Positions 16,456-24,268 of a stretch of 64,000 nt of DNA are shown in pieces. The stretch is taken from contig CALGJF010000056.1 of assembly GCA_937914945.1 (NCBI GenBank), positions 37,911 to 101,910 on the forward strand, in the 5' to 3' direction. The first letter of the stretch is position 1. Each line of letters opens with the position of its first letter. The translations under genes and the position numbers were made by a program. Under the pieces are notes generated by a model. It did not search any database. It saw only the letters and a program-made list of their open reading frames with translations, and was not told where the DNA came from. Origin of the DNA: an uncultured Bacteroidales bacterium (lineage in GTDB: Bacteria > Bacteroidota > Bacteroidia > Bacteroidales > Bacteroidaceae).

Positions 16456-17955
16456 ATGGCAAACAAAGCATTATTGGTAATCCTCGATGGTTGGGGAATT
16501 GGTAATCATGGTAAAGGTGATGTTATTTTCAATACCCCCACACCTTATTGGGATCATTTGGTATCGGTATATCCTAACTCAAAATTGCAGGCAAGCGGCG
16601 AGAATGTAGGTCTCCCCGCAGGCCAGATGGGTAACAGCGAGGTTGGCCACCTTAATATTGGTGGTGGTCGCGTGGTATATCAGGATTTGTTGAAGATTAA
16701 CCGTGCCATAGCCGATGGCTCGATAGCGCAGAACCCCGAATTGGTGGCAGCAGTGGAGTATGCCAAGAATAATGGCAAGAAACTCCATTTTATGGGCCTC
16801 ACCTCAAACGGAGGAGTTCACAGCTCATTGGAGCACTTGGAGGCTATGTATAAGTTTGCAGTGGAGCAGGGTGTGGAGAATGCCTTTGTTCACTGCTTTA
16901 TGGATGGTCGCGACACCGACCCCAAGAGCGGTGCAGGCTTCATTGCCGACCTCACAGCAAAGAACCTCAAACTCGCTACCATCGTGGGCCGTTATTATGC
17001 AATGGACCGCGACAAGCGTTGGGAGCGTGTTAAAATAGCATACGACCTCATTGTAAATGGCGAGGGCAAGCCCGCAGCAGATATGGTTGCTGCTGTTGAG
17101 GAGTCTTATGCCGAGGGTGTTACCGATGAGTTCATCAAGCCCATTGTCAATACCGCTTTCGATGGTCGTATAGGTGAGGGTGATGCAGTAATCTTCTTCA
17201 ACTACCGCAACGACCGTGCCAAGGAGCTCACCGTGGTGCTCACACAAGAGGATATGCCTGCCGAGGGCATGCACACAATCCCCGGCTTGCAATACTATTG
17301 CATGACACCTTATGATGCAAAATTCACAGGTGTGCATATTCTGTTCGACAAAGAGAACGTAGATAACACACTTGGCGAGTTTGTGTCAAAGCAGGGCATG
17401 AAACAGCTCCACATTGCCGAGACCGAGAAATATGCCCACGTAACATTCTTCTTCAATGGTGGTCGCGAGGCTCCCTACGAGGGCGAGGAGCGTATCCTTG
17501 TTCCCTCTCCCAAGGTTGCCACATACGACCTTCAGCCCGAGATGAGCGCATACGAGGTTAAGGACAAATTGGTTGCCGAGATAAATTCAGAGAAGTTCGA
17601 TTTCATCGTTGTGAACTTTGCCAATGGTGATATGGTGGGCCACACAGGTATTTATAGCGCAATAGAGAAGGCTGTTCTTGCCGTTGATGCCTGCCTTAAG
17701 GATGTTATTGAGGCTGCCCGCGAGCATGGTTATGAGTCTATCATCATTGCCGACCATGGTAATGCCGATAACGCTGTGAACACCGATGGTTCTCCCAATA
17801 CCGCCCACTCGCTCAACCCCGTTCCTTGCGTGTATGTAACAAACAAGGAGAATGCAACCATAAAGGATGGTATTTTGGCCGATGTTGCCCCCACAATCCT
17901 CAAAATTATGGGCTTGGAGGCACCTGCCGAAATGACCGGTGAGGCATTGATTTAA
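16456..17955 (+). CDS. gpmI: 2,3-bisphosphoglycerate-independent phosphoglycerate mutase
   Basis: A 499-residue cytoplasmic enzyme interconverting 3- and 2-phosphoglycerate in glycolysis and gluconeogenesis. It starts with the iPGM/alkaline-phosphatase superfamily core ([10 protein letters not shown], metal ligand Asp11). The phosphorylated serine is in [11 protein letters not shown] (Ser61). The C-terminal metal motifs [10 protein letters not shown] and [12 protein letters not shown] are present. Length is normal for the family (about 500-515). The start at 16456 gives [10 protein letters not shown], the conserved N-terminus; a 10-codon upstream extension is A/T-rich leader. It is monocistronic, between its own -7 box and a strong terminator. 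Confidence 0.97.
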   Translation: MANKALLVILDGWGIGNHGKGDVIFNTPTPYWDHLVSVYPNSKLQASGENVGLPAGQMGNSEVGHLNIGGGRVVYQDLLKINRAIADGSIAQNPELVAAVEYAKNNGKKLHFMGLTSNGGVHSSLEHLEAMYKFAVEQGVENAFVHCFMDGRDTDPKSGAGFIADLTAKNLKLATIVGRYYAMDRDKRWERVKIAYDLIVNGEGKPAADMVAAVEESYAEGVTDEFIKPIVNTAFDGRIGEGDAVIFFNYRNDRAKELTVVLTQEDMPAEGMHTIPGLQYYCMTPYDAKFTGVHILFDKENVDNTLGEFVSKQGMKQLHIAETEKYAHVTFFFNGGREAPYEGEERILVPSPKVATYDLQPEMSAYEVKDKLVAEINSEKFDFIVVNFANGDMVGHTGIYSAIEKAVLAVDACLKDVIEAAREHGYESIIIADHGNADNAVNTDGSPNTAHSLNPVPCVYVTNKENATIKDGILADVAPTILKIMGLEAPAEMTGEALI

Positions 17956-17968
17956 TTATAATAGGTGT

Positions 17969-18012
17969 AGCATAGCGGCTGCGTTCAGCGTAGCCGCTAT
18001 GCTGTTTTATTT
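17969..18012 (+). terminator. Intrinsic terminator of gpmI
   Basis: AGCATAGCGGCT (17969-17980) pairs perfectly with AGCCGCTATGCT (17992-18003) over 12 bp, followed by GTTTTATTT. Confidence 0.88.
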
Positions 18013-18030
18013 GTTCTAACAGCCTATTTC

Positions 18031-18059
18031 CAAAGAGGAACGAGCGCGAGGTTACGAGC
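18031..18059 (+). repeat. Direct repeat, left copy, flanking the DUF559 gene
   Basis: This 29-bp sequence recurs at 18498-18526 with one mismatch. It runs from CAAAGAGGAACGAG to TTACGAGC and ends 2 bp before the DUF559 ATG. Together the copies bracket the gene like the ends of a small cassette. Confidence 0.75.
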
Positions 18060-18060
18060 T

Positions 18061-18438
18061 ATGAAGCATTGTGGTAGGGCAGTAAATAGGAAAGAAGTTA
18101 AGGAGTTAAGGCGCAATTTGCGTAGGAATCTTACTCCTACTGAGGCTGTGTTGTGGGTGCGTCTTAAGGCGGGCAATTTGCAAGGAACAAGGTGGAGGCG
18201 CCAATTCTCTGTGGGAAATTATATATTGGACTTTTATTGCCCTCAATATAAGCTTTGCATAGAACTCGATGGCGCTTCGCATTTTACAATGGAGGGCGAT
18301 ACCTACGATTTTGATAGAACGGAATTTTTGAAATCAAAGGGTATTTGTGTTTTAAGATTCGAAAATAAAGATATTTGGGAAAATATAGATGCCGTCTTGG
18401 AGACTATAAAAATGTATTTCCAACTCCCTCCCGGCTAA
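18061..18438 (+). CDS. DUF559 domain protein (restriction-endonuclease-like fold)
   Basis: A 125-residue protein that is almost entirely a DUF559 domain. An N-terminal helix KELRRNLRRNLTPTEAVLWVRLKAGNL is followed by the PD-(D/E)XK-type core: RWRRQFSVGNYILDFYCPQYKLCIELDG, where Asp in ILDFYC and Glu in CIELDG are the expected catalytic acids. The C-terminal LRFENKDIWENIDAVLETI completes the domain. The family is related to Vsr-type nucleases but has no established function. The gene lies between two near-identical 29-bp repeats with further palindromes downstream, away from any operon, which suggests a small mobile or frequently transferred cassette. Confidence 0.85.
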   Translation: MKHCGRAVNRKEVKELRRNLRRNLTPTEAVLWVRLKAGNLQGTRWRRQFSVGNYILDFYCPQYKLCIELDGASHFTMEGDTYDFDRTEFLKSKGICVLRFENKDIWENIDAVLETIKMYFQLPPG

Positions 18439-18445
18439 AGCCGTA

Positions 18446-18526
18446 CTCCCTCTATAAACAGAGGGAGAGTATTTTGAAATTAAACTGTCCCTCTTTGCAA
18501 AGAGGGACGAGCGCGAGGTTACGAGC
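18446..18526 (+). repeat. Palindromes and right direct-repeat copy after DUF559
   Basis: Three elements follow the gene: CTCCCTCT/AGAGGGAG hairpin (18446-18467), a perfect 22-bp palindrome (18487-18508, half-site GTCCCTCTTTG), and the right direct repeat (18498-18526) matching 18031-18059 at 28 of 29 positions. The palindrome overlaps the repeat. No transposase or integrase is present. Confidence 0.75.
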
Positions 18527-18577
18527 GCGGAGGGAGTTATCATACGCCCAAGATAAAATATAAAACAAAGAAAAATT

Positions 18578-19162
18578 ATGGTACAGATAGGTGATGCAAT
18601 AGTTTCGTTCGACCTGTTTCAAGAATATTTTTGTTGCAACCCCTCGCAATGCAAGGGAATATGTTGCGTGGAGGGCGATGCCGGTGCCCCGGTCCTCTTT
18701 GACGAGGTTGAGAAGCTTGAGGAGGCTTTGGAGGTTGTGGCAGATGAGATGTCGCCCGCAGCCCGCGCCATTGCCGATGAGCAGGGTGTGGTTTATACCG
18801 ACCGCGACGGCGACCTTGTAACCTCCATTGTCGATGGCAAGGATTGTATCTTTGCATCGCGCGACGAAAAAGGGTGCTGTATCTGCCTTATAGAGAAGGC
18901 ATATAACGAGGGGCGCATAGGGTGGCGCAAACCTATCTCCTGTTATCTGTACCCTGTGCGCTTGCGCAAGGTTGGCGACCTCACTGCCGTTAATTTCCAC
19001 AAGTGGGATGTGTGTCGCAGCGCTGTGGTAGCAGGCCGTCGTAAGGGCATAAAGGCATACGAATTCCTCAAAGGGCCATTGATAGAACGTTTTGGCGAGG
19101 AGTGGTATAGTGAATTACTCATAGTGGCAAAAGAATTAGAGAAGCAGGGACTGCTTCGATAA
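18578..19162 (+). CDS. DUF3109 family cysteine-rich protein
   Basis: A 194-residue cytoplasmic protein matching the DUF3109 family (related to YkgJ-type Fe/Zn-chelating cysteine clusters). Cysteines are grouped as FCCNPSQCKGICC (about 18-31), CCICL (about 106-109), SCYLYP (about 125) and VCRSA (about 147), consistent with metal-cluster binding. Length is usual. Function is unknown in characterised genomes. Its last 14 codons (IVAKELEKQGLLR plus stop) lie inside a 152-bp unit that is repeated in tandem after the gene, so the 3' end has been rearranged while the frame was kept. Confidence 0.85.
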   Translation: MVQIGDAIVSFDLFQEYFCCNPSQCKGICCVEGDAGAPVLFDEVEKLEEALEVVADEMSPAARAIADEQGVVYTDRDGDLVTSIVDGKDCIFASRDEKGCCICLIEKAYNEGRIGWRKPISCYLYPVRLRKVGDLTAVNFHKWDVCRSAVVAGRRKGIKAYEFLKGPLIERFGEEWYSELLIVAKELEKQGLLR

Positions 19163-19497
19163 GTCTTGCCACTATGAGTAATCGATGAAGCGGGCAGCAA
19201 ACGGTCGCACGCGTCGCCGGTGTAACTGGCGCCGTGCGGGTTGCGATTAGCACGCTTTGTCAATTTCTGCTCATAGTGGCAAAAGAATTAGAGAAGCAGG
19301 GACTGCTTCGATAAGTCTTGCCACTATGAGTAATCGATGAAGCGGGCAGCAAACGGTCGCACGCGTCGCCGGTGTAACTGGCGCCGTGCGGGTTGCGATT
19401 AGCACGCTTTGTCAATTTCTGCTCATAGTGGCAAAAGAGCTTGAGAAACAAGGGTTGCTTAGATAATATTTTGCCGCTATGCGTAGTGCCCGCTTTG
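19118..19497 (+). repeat. Tandem 152-bp duplication containing the DUF3109 3' end, plus a third partial copy
   Basis: Unit 1 (19118-19269) and unit 2 (19270-19421) appear identical. Each holds the last codons of DUF3109, an inverted repeat (17 bp perfect in unit 1: 19114-19130 with 19166-19182) enclosing a GAAGCA/TGCTTC hairpin, and a GC-rich REP-like imperfect palindrome. A third, diverged copy (19422 to about 19497) still encodes IVAKELEKQGLLR-stop with synonymous changes and lacks the GC-rich part. This third copy may be the original gene end. Confidence 0.85.
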
Positions 19498-19839
19498 TCA
19501 ATTTCGGTAAAGCAAATTTTTTAATAGATAAAGCGAGCTGCATGCGGTCGCCCGCATGGCGCCGATGAAATTAGCGCTGTGCGGCGTGCAAGAGGTTTGC
19601 TCTTGCTGCAAACCTATATCTACACCTTTAATAAAATAAAAGGTGGTTATATACAATATTACACTAAATGTAAGATTGTCATCTCGACCATACACTAATG
19701 AAAAAAAATCAAAAGAGGTTTTCGATGAGCTATGCGAATAACGTATGTGAGAGATCTAAATAGTTATTTATTGAGATTTTTCCTCCCTTTGGTCGTCAAA
19801 ATGACAACCTTGTGTAAACTGCTATATAAATACCAACCT
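19498..19839. repeat. Gene-free stretch with REP-like and dispersed palindromic sequence
   Basis: No credible gene is visible in this 340-bp stretch. At about 19530-19600 there is a diverged relative of the GC-rich palindrome of the 152-bp units (CGGTCGCCCGCATGGCGCC near AGCGCTGTGCGGCGTGC). At 19676-19690 and 19790-19807 two arms (TTGTCATCTCGACCA and TGGTCGTCAAAATGACAA) form a long imperfect palindrome with GAGATCT/GAGATTTTTCC inside. Dispersed intergenic repeats of this TGTCAT...GAC...GAGAT type occur in many Bacteroidales genomes. Confidence 0.55.
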
Positions 19840-20295
19840 TTATTTCAGTTTTGTCCAATAGATGGTGGTTCCGATACCCCAAATATTACCAAACAATTTA
19901 AGTTTCTTTGCATCCACAAATTCGGCCTCCACATTCACGCGGATACCTTTTGAGGGGTCATAAATCTTGGCACCGTTCCACTCGCCCTCTTCTTTGTCGA
20001 ACTTCAATCCCTTGACAATAACCACTTTGTCAATATCTACATTGCGTAGGTTTTTATCGGGGTTCTTTACATCCTTACGTTTATTACCATTTGCATCAAG
20101 GGGTTTCTCAACCCAAAACATCTGTGCGGTATATGTGCCATCGGCTGCCTTGGTTACGCGTACCTTGCTCTTGCTGCCACCGCGGTCGGTCAAATACTCG
20201 CCAATAATCTCGTCGCCATTCTTGTTGATGCTCTGTGCAAATGAGGTTACTGAAAGCATCATTGCGCAGATAAGTGAAAAGATAATTTTCTTCAT
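19840..20295 (-). CDS. DUF2147 family secreted protein
   Basis: A 151-residue exported protein: signal peptide MKKIIFSLICAMMLSVTSFAQ, then a compact beta-rich DUF2147 domain with NGDEIIGEYLTDRGGSKSKVRV near its start, the charged turn NPDKNLRN, and IYDPSKGIRVNVEAEF near its end. The start at 20295 is chosen because it begins the signal peptide. The family is small and periplasmic with no established activity; structures resemble lipocalin/fatty-acid-binding folds. It is monocistronic, with a promoter containing a 9-bp inverted repeat just upstream. Confidence 0.88.
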   Translation of the reverse strand: MKKIIFSLICAMMLSVTSFAQSINKNGDEIIGEYLTDRGGSKSKVRVTKAADGTYTAQMFWVEKPLDANGNKRKDVKNPDKNLRNVDIDKVVIVKGLKFDKEEGEWNGAKIYDPSKGIRVNVEAEFVDAKKLKLFGNIWGIGTTIYWTKLK

Positions 20296-20322
20296 TTTTT
20301 CTTCTTTTTTTTGATTTTCGCG

Positions 20323-20409
20323 CAAAATTATGGCAAAAACTGCACACTTGCCAAGCAAATGTGCAGTTAATTTGGGCGTTTTGCACAAAATTAAGCCTTG
20401 TGTGCAGTT
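20323..20409 (-). promoter_or_regulatory. Promoter of the DUF2147 gene with an inverted-repeat operator candidate
   Basis: On the minus strand TAATTTTG (20330-20323) is an exact -7 box. AACTGCACA (20338-20346) and TGTGCAGTT (20360-20368) form a perfect 9-bp inverted repeat with a 13-bp spacer around the -33 position, and a third TGTGCAGTT copy is at 20401-20409. A second TAATTTTG lies at 20393-20386. The arrangement suggests a regulator binding site. Confidence 0.45.
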
Positions 20410-20439
20410 TTTGTCTAAAACGTGGTTTTTATTTATCTC

Positions 20440-21747
20440 TTATTGTGCTGCGCCTTCCCGCTCGCGCTGAACAATAAGCAGATTGGTGGCAGCTTGTTCA
20501 TCTCCCATATCGGCAGCTTTTTCAAAGGCGCGCTCTGCCGCGTGCAAGCGATGGCGACGATAGTCTATCACCCCTTGCAGATTAATAGCGCGGGCATCGT
20601 CTTTGTATTGTCGTAGCAGTTGCGCCATTTTGTGATAATCGGGTTGCGGGTTGTTTATCAGCTCATTAACAATTTCGTTTATAGCCATAGCTGCACTATC
20701 TGTCTGGCTGTGATAGTAGATGGCACTGACCGAGGCTCCACGTTGCTTGGCAAAGGCTGTGCGCGACAGCTCGCGGTATAGTTCTCCATTGTTGTAGTCG
20801 TGCAGAATGATTTCTCGTTTGGTAGCAGACGGCTCCTTCTGCAAGCGTGCGATGAGGCTGTCGCCGTCAGGTATATCAAGCATTGCTATATCTCTATATA
20901 TAAGTTGCCAATCCCTGCCGCCGTCGGCTATCTCAAAAACAGAATCGTGCAGGTGGTGATGGGTGCGAATGTGATCTCGCAGAGCCATGGCACGCCTATA
21001 TCCAAGGTCGGCGTTTCTCTGCTCGTTCCCTTCGGGTGATGTGTAGCCAACAAGCTGAACAGCCTCCACCGTGGTGGTGCTGTCGGCAATAATACGGTTT
21101 ATTATAGACATCAGTTCCTGGATGGATTGCGCGTTGTTCATGTAGTTTACATCGAGCAAGGGGCTGCCGGTGCGATAGCGCACAATACGTTTGGCTTCGC
21201 TCGGGTTCTTGTCGCTCTCGTCGATGGGGGTATATTGGTGTATATTCTTTACATAGGGGTGCTCCTTTGCAATGTGGTCGGCAATGGTCATTGCGGCATC
21301 CACCTTGTGGCAACTGAGGGGTGGTGCGGGCGGTAAAACAATCTCCATGGTGTCGAGTGTGAAGGAGATGTTTTTGTTGTCCCTGTTGTATTCGCAGTAG
21401 GTAACCCCGAGGATTGTGTCGCTGGCATACTGCTCGGGTATGGCAATTATGCATTGATTATTGCCATGGTTGTGCAGATTGGGCTGGTAACCGTGGCGTT
21501 TCATATACTGCTTGGCGTATTTGCGCCCTTGGAAATGTCGGGCTGTGGTGGATATGCAGGTGTCGGGGTTGCATAAATGTGTTATGAGCAACATGCCGTC
21601 TTTTGCCGGTAACTTGTCTATCTCGTAGTCGAGTGTAACATACCAATTACTGTCTTTATGCTCAACGGAGCAGTTTTCGGGGGATATTTGCGCCGATGCA
21701 CCCGTTATGGCAAGCAACGCAGATACGATTGCTGATATTCGTTTCAT
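20440..21747 (-). CDS. OmpA-like domain protein with DUF3868-type N-terminus
   Basis: A 435-residue exported protein with signal peptide MKRISAIVSALLAITGASA. The N-terminal half (about 25-150) is a beta-rich region like the DUF3868 domain of Bacteroidales fimbria-associated proteins. The central part (about 180-295) is OmpA/MotB-like, with VQLVGYTSPEGNEQRNADLGYRRAMALRDHI as the peptidoglycan-contact helix region. The C-terminus (about 385-430) looks like one or two TPR/Sel1-like helices (LHAAERAFEKAADMGDEQAATNL). Homologues often sit beside fimbrillin genes, but none is visible here. Likely role: outer-membrane/periplasmic structural protein. Confidence 0.75.
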   Translation of the reverse strand: MKRISAIVSALLAITGASAQISPENCSVEHKDSNWYVTLDYEIDKLPAKDGMLLITHLCNPDTCISTTARHFQGRKYAKQYMKRHGYQPNLHNHGNNQCIIAIPEQYASDTILGVTYCEYNRDNKNISFTLDTMEIVLPPAPPLSCHKVDAAMTIADHIAKEHPYVKNIHQYTPIDESDKNPSEAKRIVRYRTGSPLLDVNYMNNAQSIQELMSIINRIIADSTTTVEAVQLVGYTSPEGNEQRNADLGYRRAMALRDHIRTHHHLHDSVFEIADGGRDWQLIYRDIAMLDIPDGDSLIARLQKEPSATKREIILHDYNNGELYRELSRTAFAKQRGASVSAIYYHSQTDSAAMAINEIVNELINNPQPDYHKMAQLLRQYKDDARAINLQGVIDYRRHRLHAAERAFEKAADMGDEQAATNLLIVQREREGAAQ

Positions 21748-21816
21748 AGGGCTTATGTTTTTTTTGATTATACCTCTATAAAACGAAAAAACAGGTGTTA
21801 AGGTTCGCGCGACGGC

Positions 21817-22524
21817 TTAAAGAGCTAATATGTCGGGCAGTTCCTCGAGTGTGCTTATAACGGCTGTTGGTGTGGCTTCGGGTATAACGGGTTCCTCCTC
21901 CCAGCAAACGTTTTTTAACCACACGGCCTTGCAACCGAGGGTGCGCGCCGGGTATATGTCCTTCTTGTACGAATCGCCCACCACCAAAATGTTTTCAGCA
22001 GGCAGTCCAAGAGCCTTTACTCCAAGTGCAAACAGCGCAGGGTCGGGCTTGCGCAGGCCCACCACCGACGATTCTACAATAGTGTGAAAGTAGCTGCTTA
22101 ATCCGAACTCTTCAAGTACCACAGGCATGTTGCCATAAAAGTTTGTAACCAATACCAAGGGAAAATGTGTGGCAATGTTCTCTATTATACCAAGGGTTGT
22201 TTGCAGTGTGTCCGTAACCTTTCGGTAGCAACCGTTTGCAATCTTCTTCTCCTGTTCACAGCTTATTGCGCAGCCATTCTCTTTGAGCCATTGAACTTGC
22301 AATGCAATCTTTTTTTCAAGCAGGTTGCGGAACGTGTCGGTAGCTTCTATTATTGGGTTCTTTGCAAGCGTGCGTTCTCCATGCACGTATGCTTGGCGAA
22401 AGAGTACCTTGTCAATGGATACGGCAGCTTTTTTGTACTGTTCCTCAATTACCTCGCCCCAATGGATGCCGTTGGTGTCTATCGTGCCGCCGTAGTCAAA
22501 TATTATCCCTTTAATCGAATTCAT
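21817..22524 (-). CDS. HAD-superfamily hydrolase with D-x-G motif I
   Basis: A 235-residue HAD subfamily IA protein. Motifs: I FDYGGTID (Asp10), II VLVTNFYGN, III Lys in VGLRKPDPALF, IV VVGDSYKKDI. The usual second acid of motif I (DxD) is Gly, giving D-Y-G, so the general acid/base expected of ordinary HAD phosphatases is missing; D-x-G members include dehalogenase-like and some sugar phosphatases. The start at 22524 overlaps the 3' end of the CDP-alcohol transferase gene by 14 bp and was preferred to the start 12 bp upstream. It is last in the rlmN-to-HAD operon. A phosphatase step in the same pathway as its three partners is inferred. Confidence 0.85.
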   Translation of the reverse strand: MNSIKGIIFDYGGTIDTNGIHWGEVIEEQYKKAAVSIDKVLFRQAYVHGERTLAKNPIIEATDTFRNLLEKKIALQVQWLKENGCAISCEQEKKIANGCYRKVTDTLQTTLGIIENIATHFPLVLVTNFYGNMPVVLEEFGLSSYFHTIVESSVVGLRKPDPALFALGVKALGLPAENILVVGDSYKKDIYPARTLGCKAVWLKNVCWEEEPVIPEATPTAVISTLEELPDILAL

Positions 22525-23464
22525 AGCCCTCCTCAATCTTTTTTGTCAATCTGCGGCAAAGCGCCTCGTGTTTATATCTCATATAGGCAAATAGAATCAT
22601 CAACACAATCAGTTCAAAGAAGAAATATAGCCACAACTCGCCTGTGAGCATGGAGAAACAGAGCATTATGGCGCGAGAATTGAATGTGAGTATGTTTGTG
22701 TACTTCATAAGCGGGAGGCTCCCTTTGCGAAACTCCTCGCGCAATCCTCGTGGCAGGTCGGTGCCATATTTTTTGCGTACAGCGGCGATGAAGTGCTGGA
22801 ATGCCGGTGTCATTCGTTCCTGGTTGTCTACGTATGCTATGTATGCGTTAAGGAATATTTTCCAAAAGAGGTTGCCCCGCCATGGCGTGTCGGCATACTC
22901 TCGGCGTTGTGCTGCGGAATCGTGGAATTCATTGCCGTTCTTCTCGTTGATGAAATAGAGGTGGATGTTGCGGTAGTAGTCGGCAAGCTGGCATTGTGAG
23001 CCGTGCACCCAAAAACCGCAGAACGAGCACAGAATCCACACTATCACTCCCCACTCATATTGCGGTGCGAAGGGAATGGGCTCGAAAGTGAGGCGGGCGG
23101 CCAATGCAAAATATATGCAGAAGAACCAGCAATCGCCGGCAAAGCCATCGAGAATGCGCCCCCAGCGTGTCTTTTGCCCGGTTATGCGTGCAAGCTGTCC
23201 GTCGGTGCTGTCATATAGATTGGCCCACATAAGCAACAGCACTCCCAGGGCATTCCATCGGAGGCTGTCTTGGTAAAAGCACACTCCCGCTGCTATACCC
23301 AAAAATATCGATAAAATGGTTATTACGTTGGGGTGCACTCCGCGGTTGCGAAAAAAGAGCGCGCAGTGGAAACCGAGCGGGCGGTAGAACCACAGGTCGA
23401 GGAACTCCTCTGTGTCTCTCGATTTTATCGATGCTTCGTATATTTTTTTATCTTCCTCCTTCAT
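22511..23464 (-). CDS. CDP-alcohol phosphatidyltransferase family membrane enzyme
   Basis: A 317-residue inner-membrane protein with about six hydrophobic segments and a long N-terminal tail. The CDP-OH-P signature is at residues 85-111: DSTDGQLAR, eight residues, GRILDGFAGD. Asp85, Asp88 and Asp106 are in canonical places, but the fourth Asp is one residue late (Asp111, Gly at 110), giving D-x4-D in place of D-x3-D. Enzymes of this family move a phospho-alcohol from CDP-alcohol to an acceptor. Length is above the family average (about 200). It lies 3 bp after the ATP-grasp gene and overlaps the HAD gene, so it should use the CDP-activated product of the nucleotidyltransferase. Confidence 0.9.
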   Translation of the reverse strand: MKEEDKKIYEASIKSRDTEEFLDLWFYRPLGFHCALFFRNRGVHPNVITILSIFLGIAAGVCFYQDSLRWNALGVLLLMWANLYDSTDGQLARITGQKTRWGRILDGFAGDCWFFCIYFALAARLTFEPIPFAPQYEWGVIVWILCSFCGFWVHGSQCQLADYYRNIHLYFINEKNGNEFHDSAAQRREYADTPWRGNLFWKIFLNAYIAYVDNQERMTPAFQHFIAAVRKKYGTDLPRGLREEFRKGSLPLMKYTNILTFNSRAIMLCFSMLTGELWLYFFFELIVLMILFAYMRYKHEALCRRLTKKIEEGYEFD

Positions 23465-23467
23465 ATT

Positions 23468-24268
23468 TTATCTGCTTTCAATGATTGTTTTTGCAATGGC
23501 TGCAGCTGCCTCCTTGCGCACAGCCGAGAAACTTGGGAAATCGTTTATATCTATAATGTAAATATCGCCATTGGCTGTTACTATGCAGTCTCCCCCAAAA
23601 ACATCAAGCCCAATGGCCTTTGCTGCGGCAGAGGCTGTGGCTCTCATTCTTTCGCTATCGAAAGGGTGGTGCTTGGCTGGGCCGTTAATCCTCTCCCACC
23701 CGAATTTGGTTTTTTCAGGATTGGGGTAGCTGTGGGCAAAATAATAGTCCTTTACGCCGTAGAACTTTACCAGGTCGCCCACTATGTGCTTGCAATATAT
23801 CGCCTTGCCATCAATTGCTCCAATGGCCTTTTTTGCCTCTTCTGCGTTGGTTACATAGGCTACATCATTCTTTTGCTGCGACCATCCCTCGCCTTTTTTT
23901 ATCCAGCCGGGGAACTCGTTTGCTTGGGGCAGTGTCTCATCGGTTACTGCCATGTATTGTGGTTGGGGTATGTTCTCCCTTTGCAGTATAGCCATCATTT
24001 CAATGCGTGAGCAGTTTTTAACGCTTGCACTGCTGTTTATGGCCCTGCATCCTTTATCCTCGGCCATGCTTATCTTTTGCAATGTGTCCCGGCTGCGCGC
24101 CATGTGGCATATTACATTGTAACCGCAGAAATCGTCCTTTTCATCGAGGCGTGTTACGCTGTACCCTTGTGCGCGCAGCTCCTCTTCTACACACTCAAGA
24201 ATAGCGGTGTCCTGTTCCACCATGTGCGGTGAGTGTGTGGCATTGCGTGCTATGGTGGCTATTTTCAT
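23468..24268 (-). CDS. ATP-grasp family ligase-like protein
   Basis: A 266-residue cytoplasmic protein with the ATP-grasp layout: an N-terminal Rossmann-like part (1-90), nucleotide-binding lysines in GWIKKGEGW and IYCKHIVGDLVKFYG (about 120-170), and the magnesium-binding end GDIYIIDINDFPSF (about 240-255), where the D-x-N stands in for the usual E-x-N. The length is short for the superfamily. Family members form an amide, thioester or ester through an acyl phosphate. The start codon overlaps the stop of the nucleotidyltransferase by 4 bp. The substrate is unknown; attaching an amino acid or other carboxylate to the activated alcohol is one possibility. Confidence 0.82.
   Translation of the reverse strand: MKIATIARNATHSPHMVEQDTAILECVEEELRAQGYSVTRLDEKDDFCGYNVICHMARSRDTLQKISMAEDKGCRAINSSASVKNCSRIEMMAILQRENIPQPQYMAVTDETLPQANEFPGWIKKGEGWSQQKNDVAYVTNAEEAKKAIGAIDGKAIYCKHIVGDLVKFYGVKDYYFAHSYPNPEKTKFGWERINGPAKHHPFDSERMRATASAAAKAIGLDVFGGDCIVTANGDIYIIDINDFPSFSAVRKEAAAAIAKTIIESR

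Noticed and set aside
18943..19451. Two minus-strand open frames with the same peptide start (MTKRANRNPHGAS)
   Set aside because: They arise from the 152-bp tandem DNA repeat and run antisense to DUF3109. No homologue recognised.
19118..19497. Possible CRISPR array
   Set aside because: The units are 152 bp, directly adjacent and identical, with no variable spacers and no cas genes.
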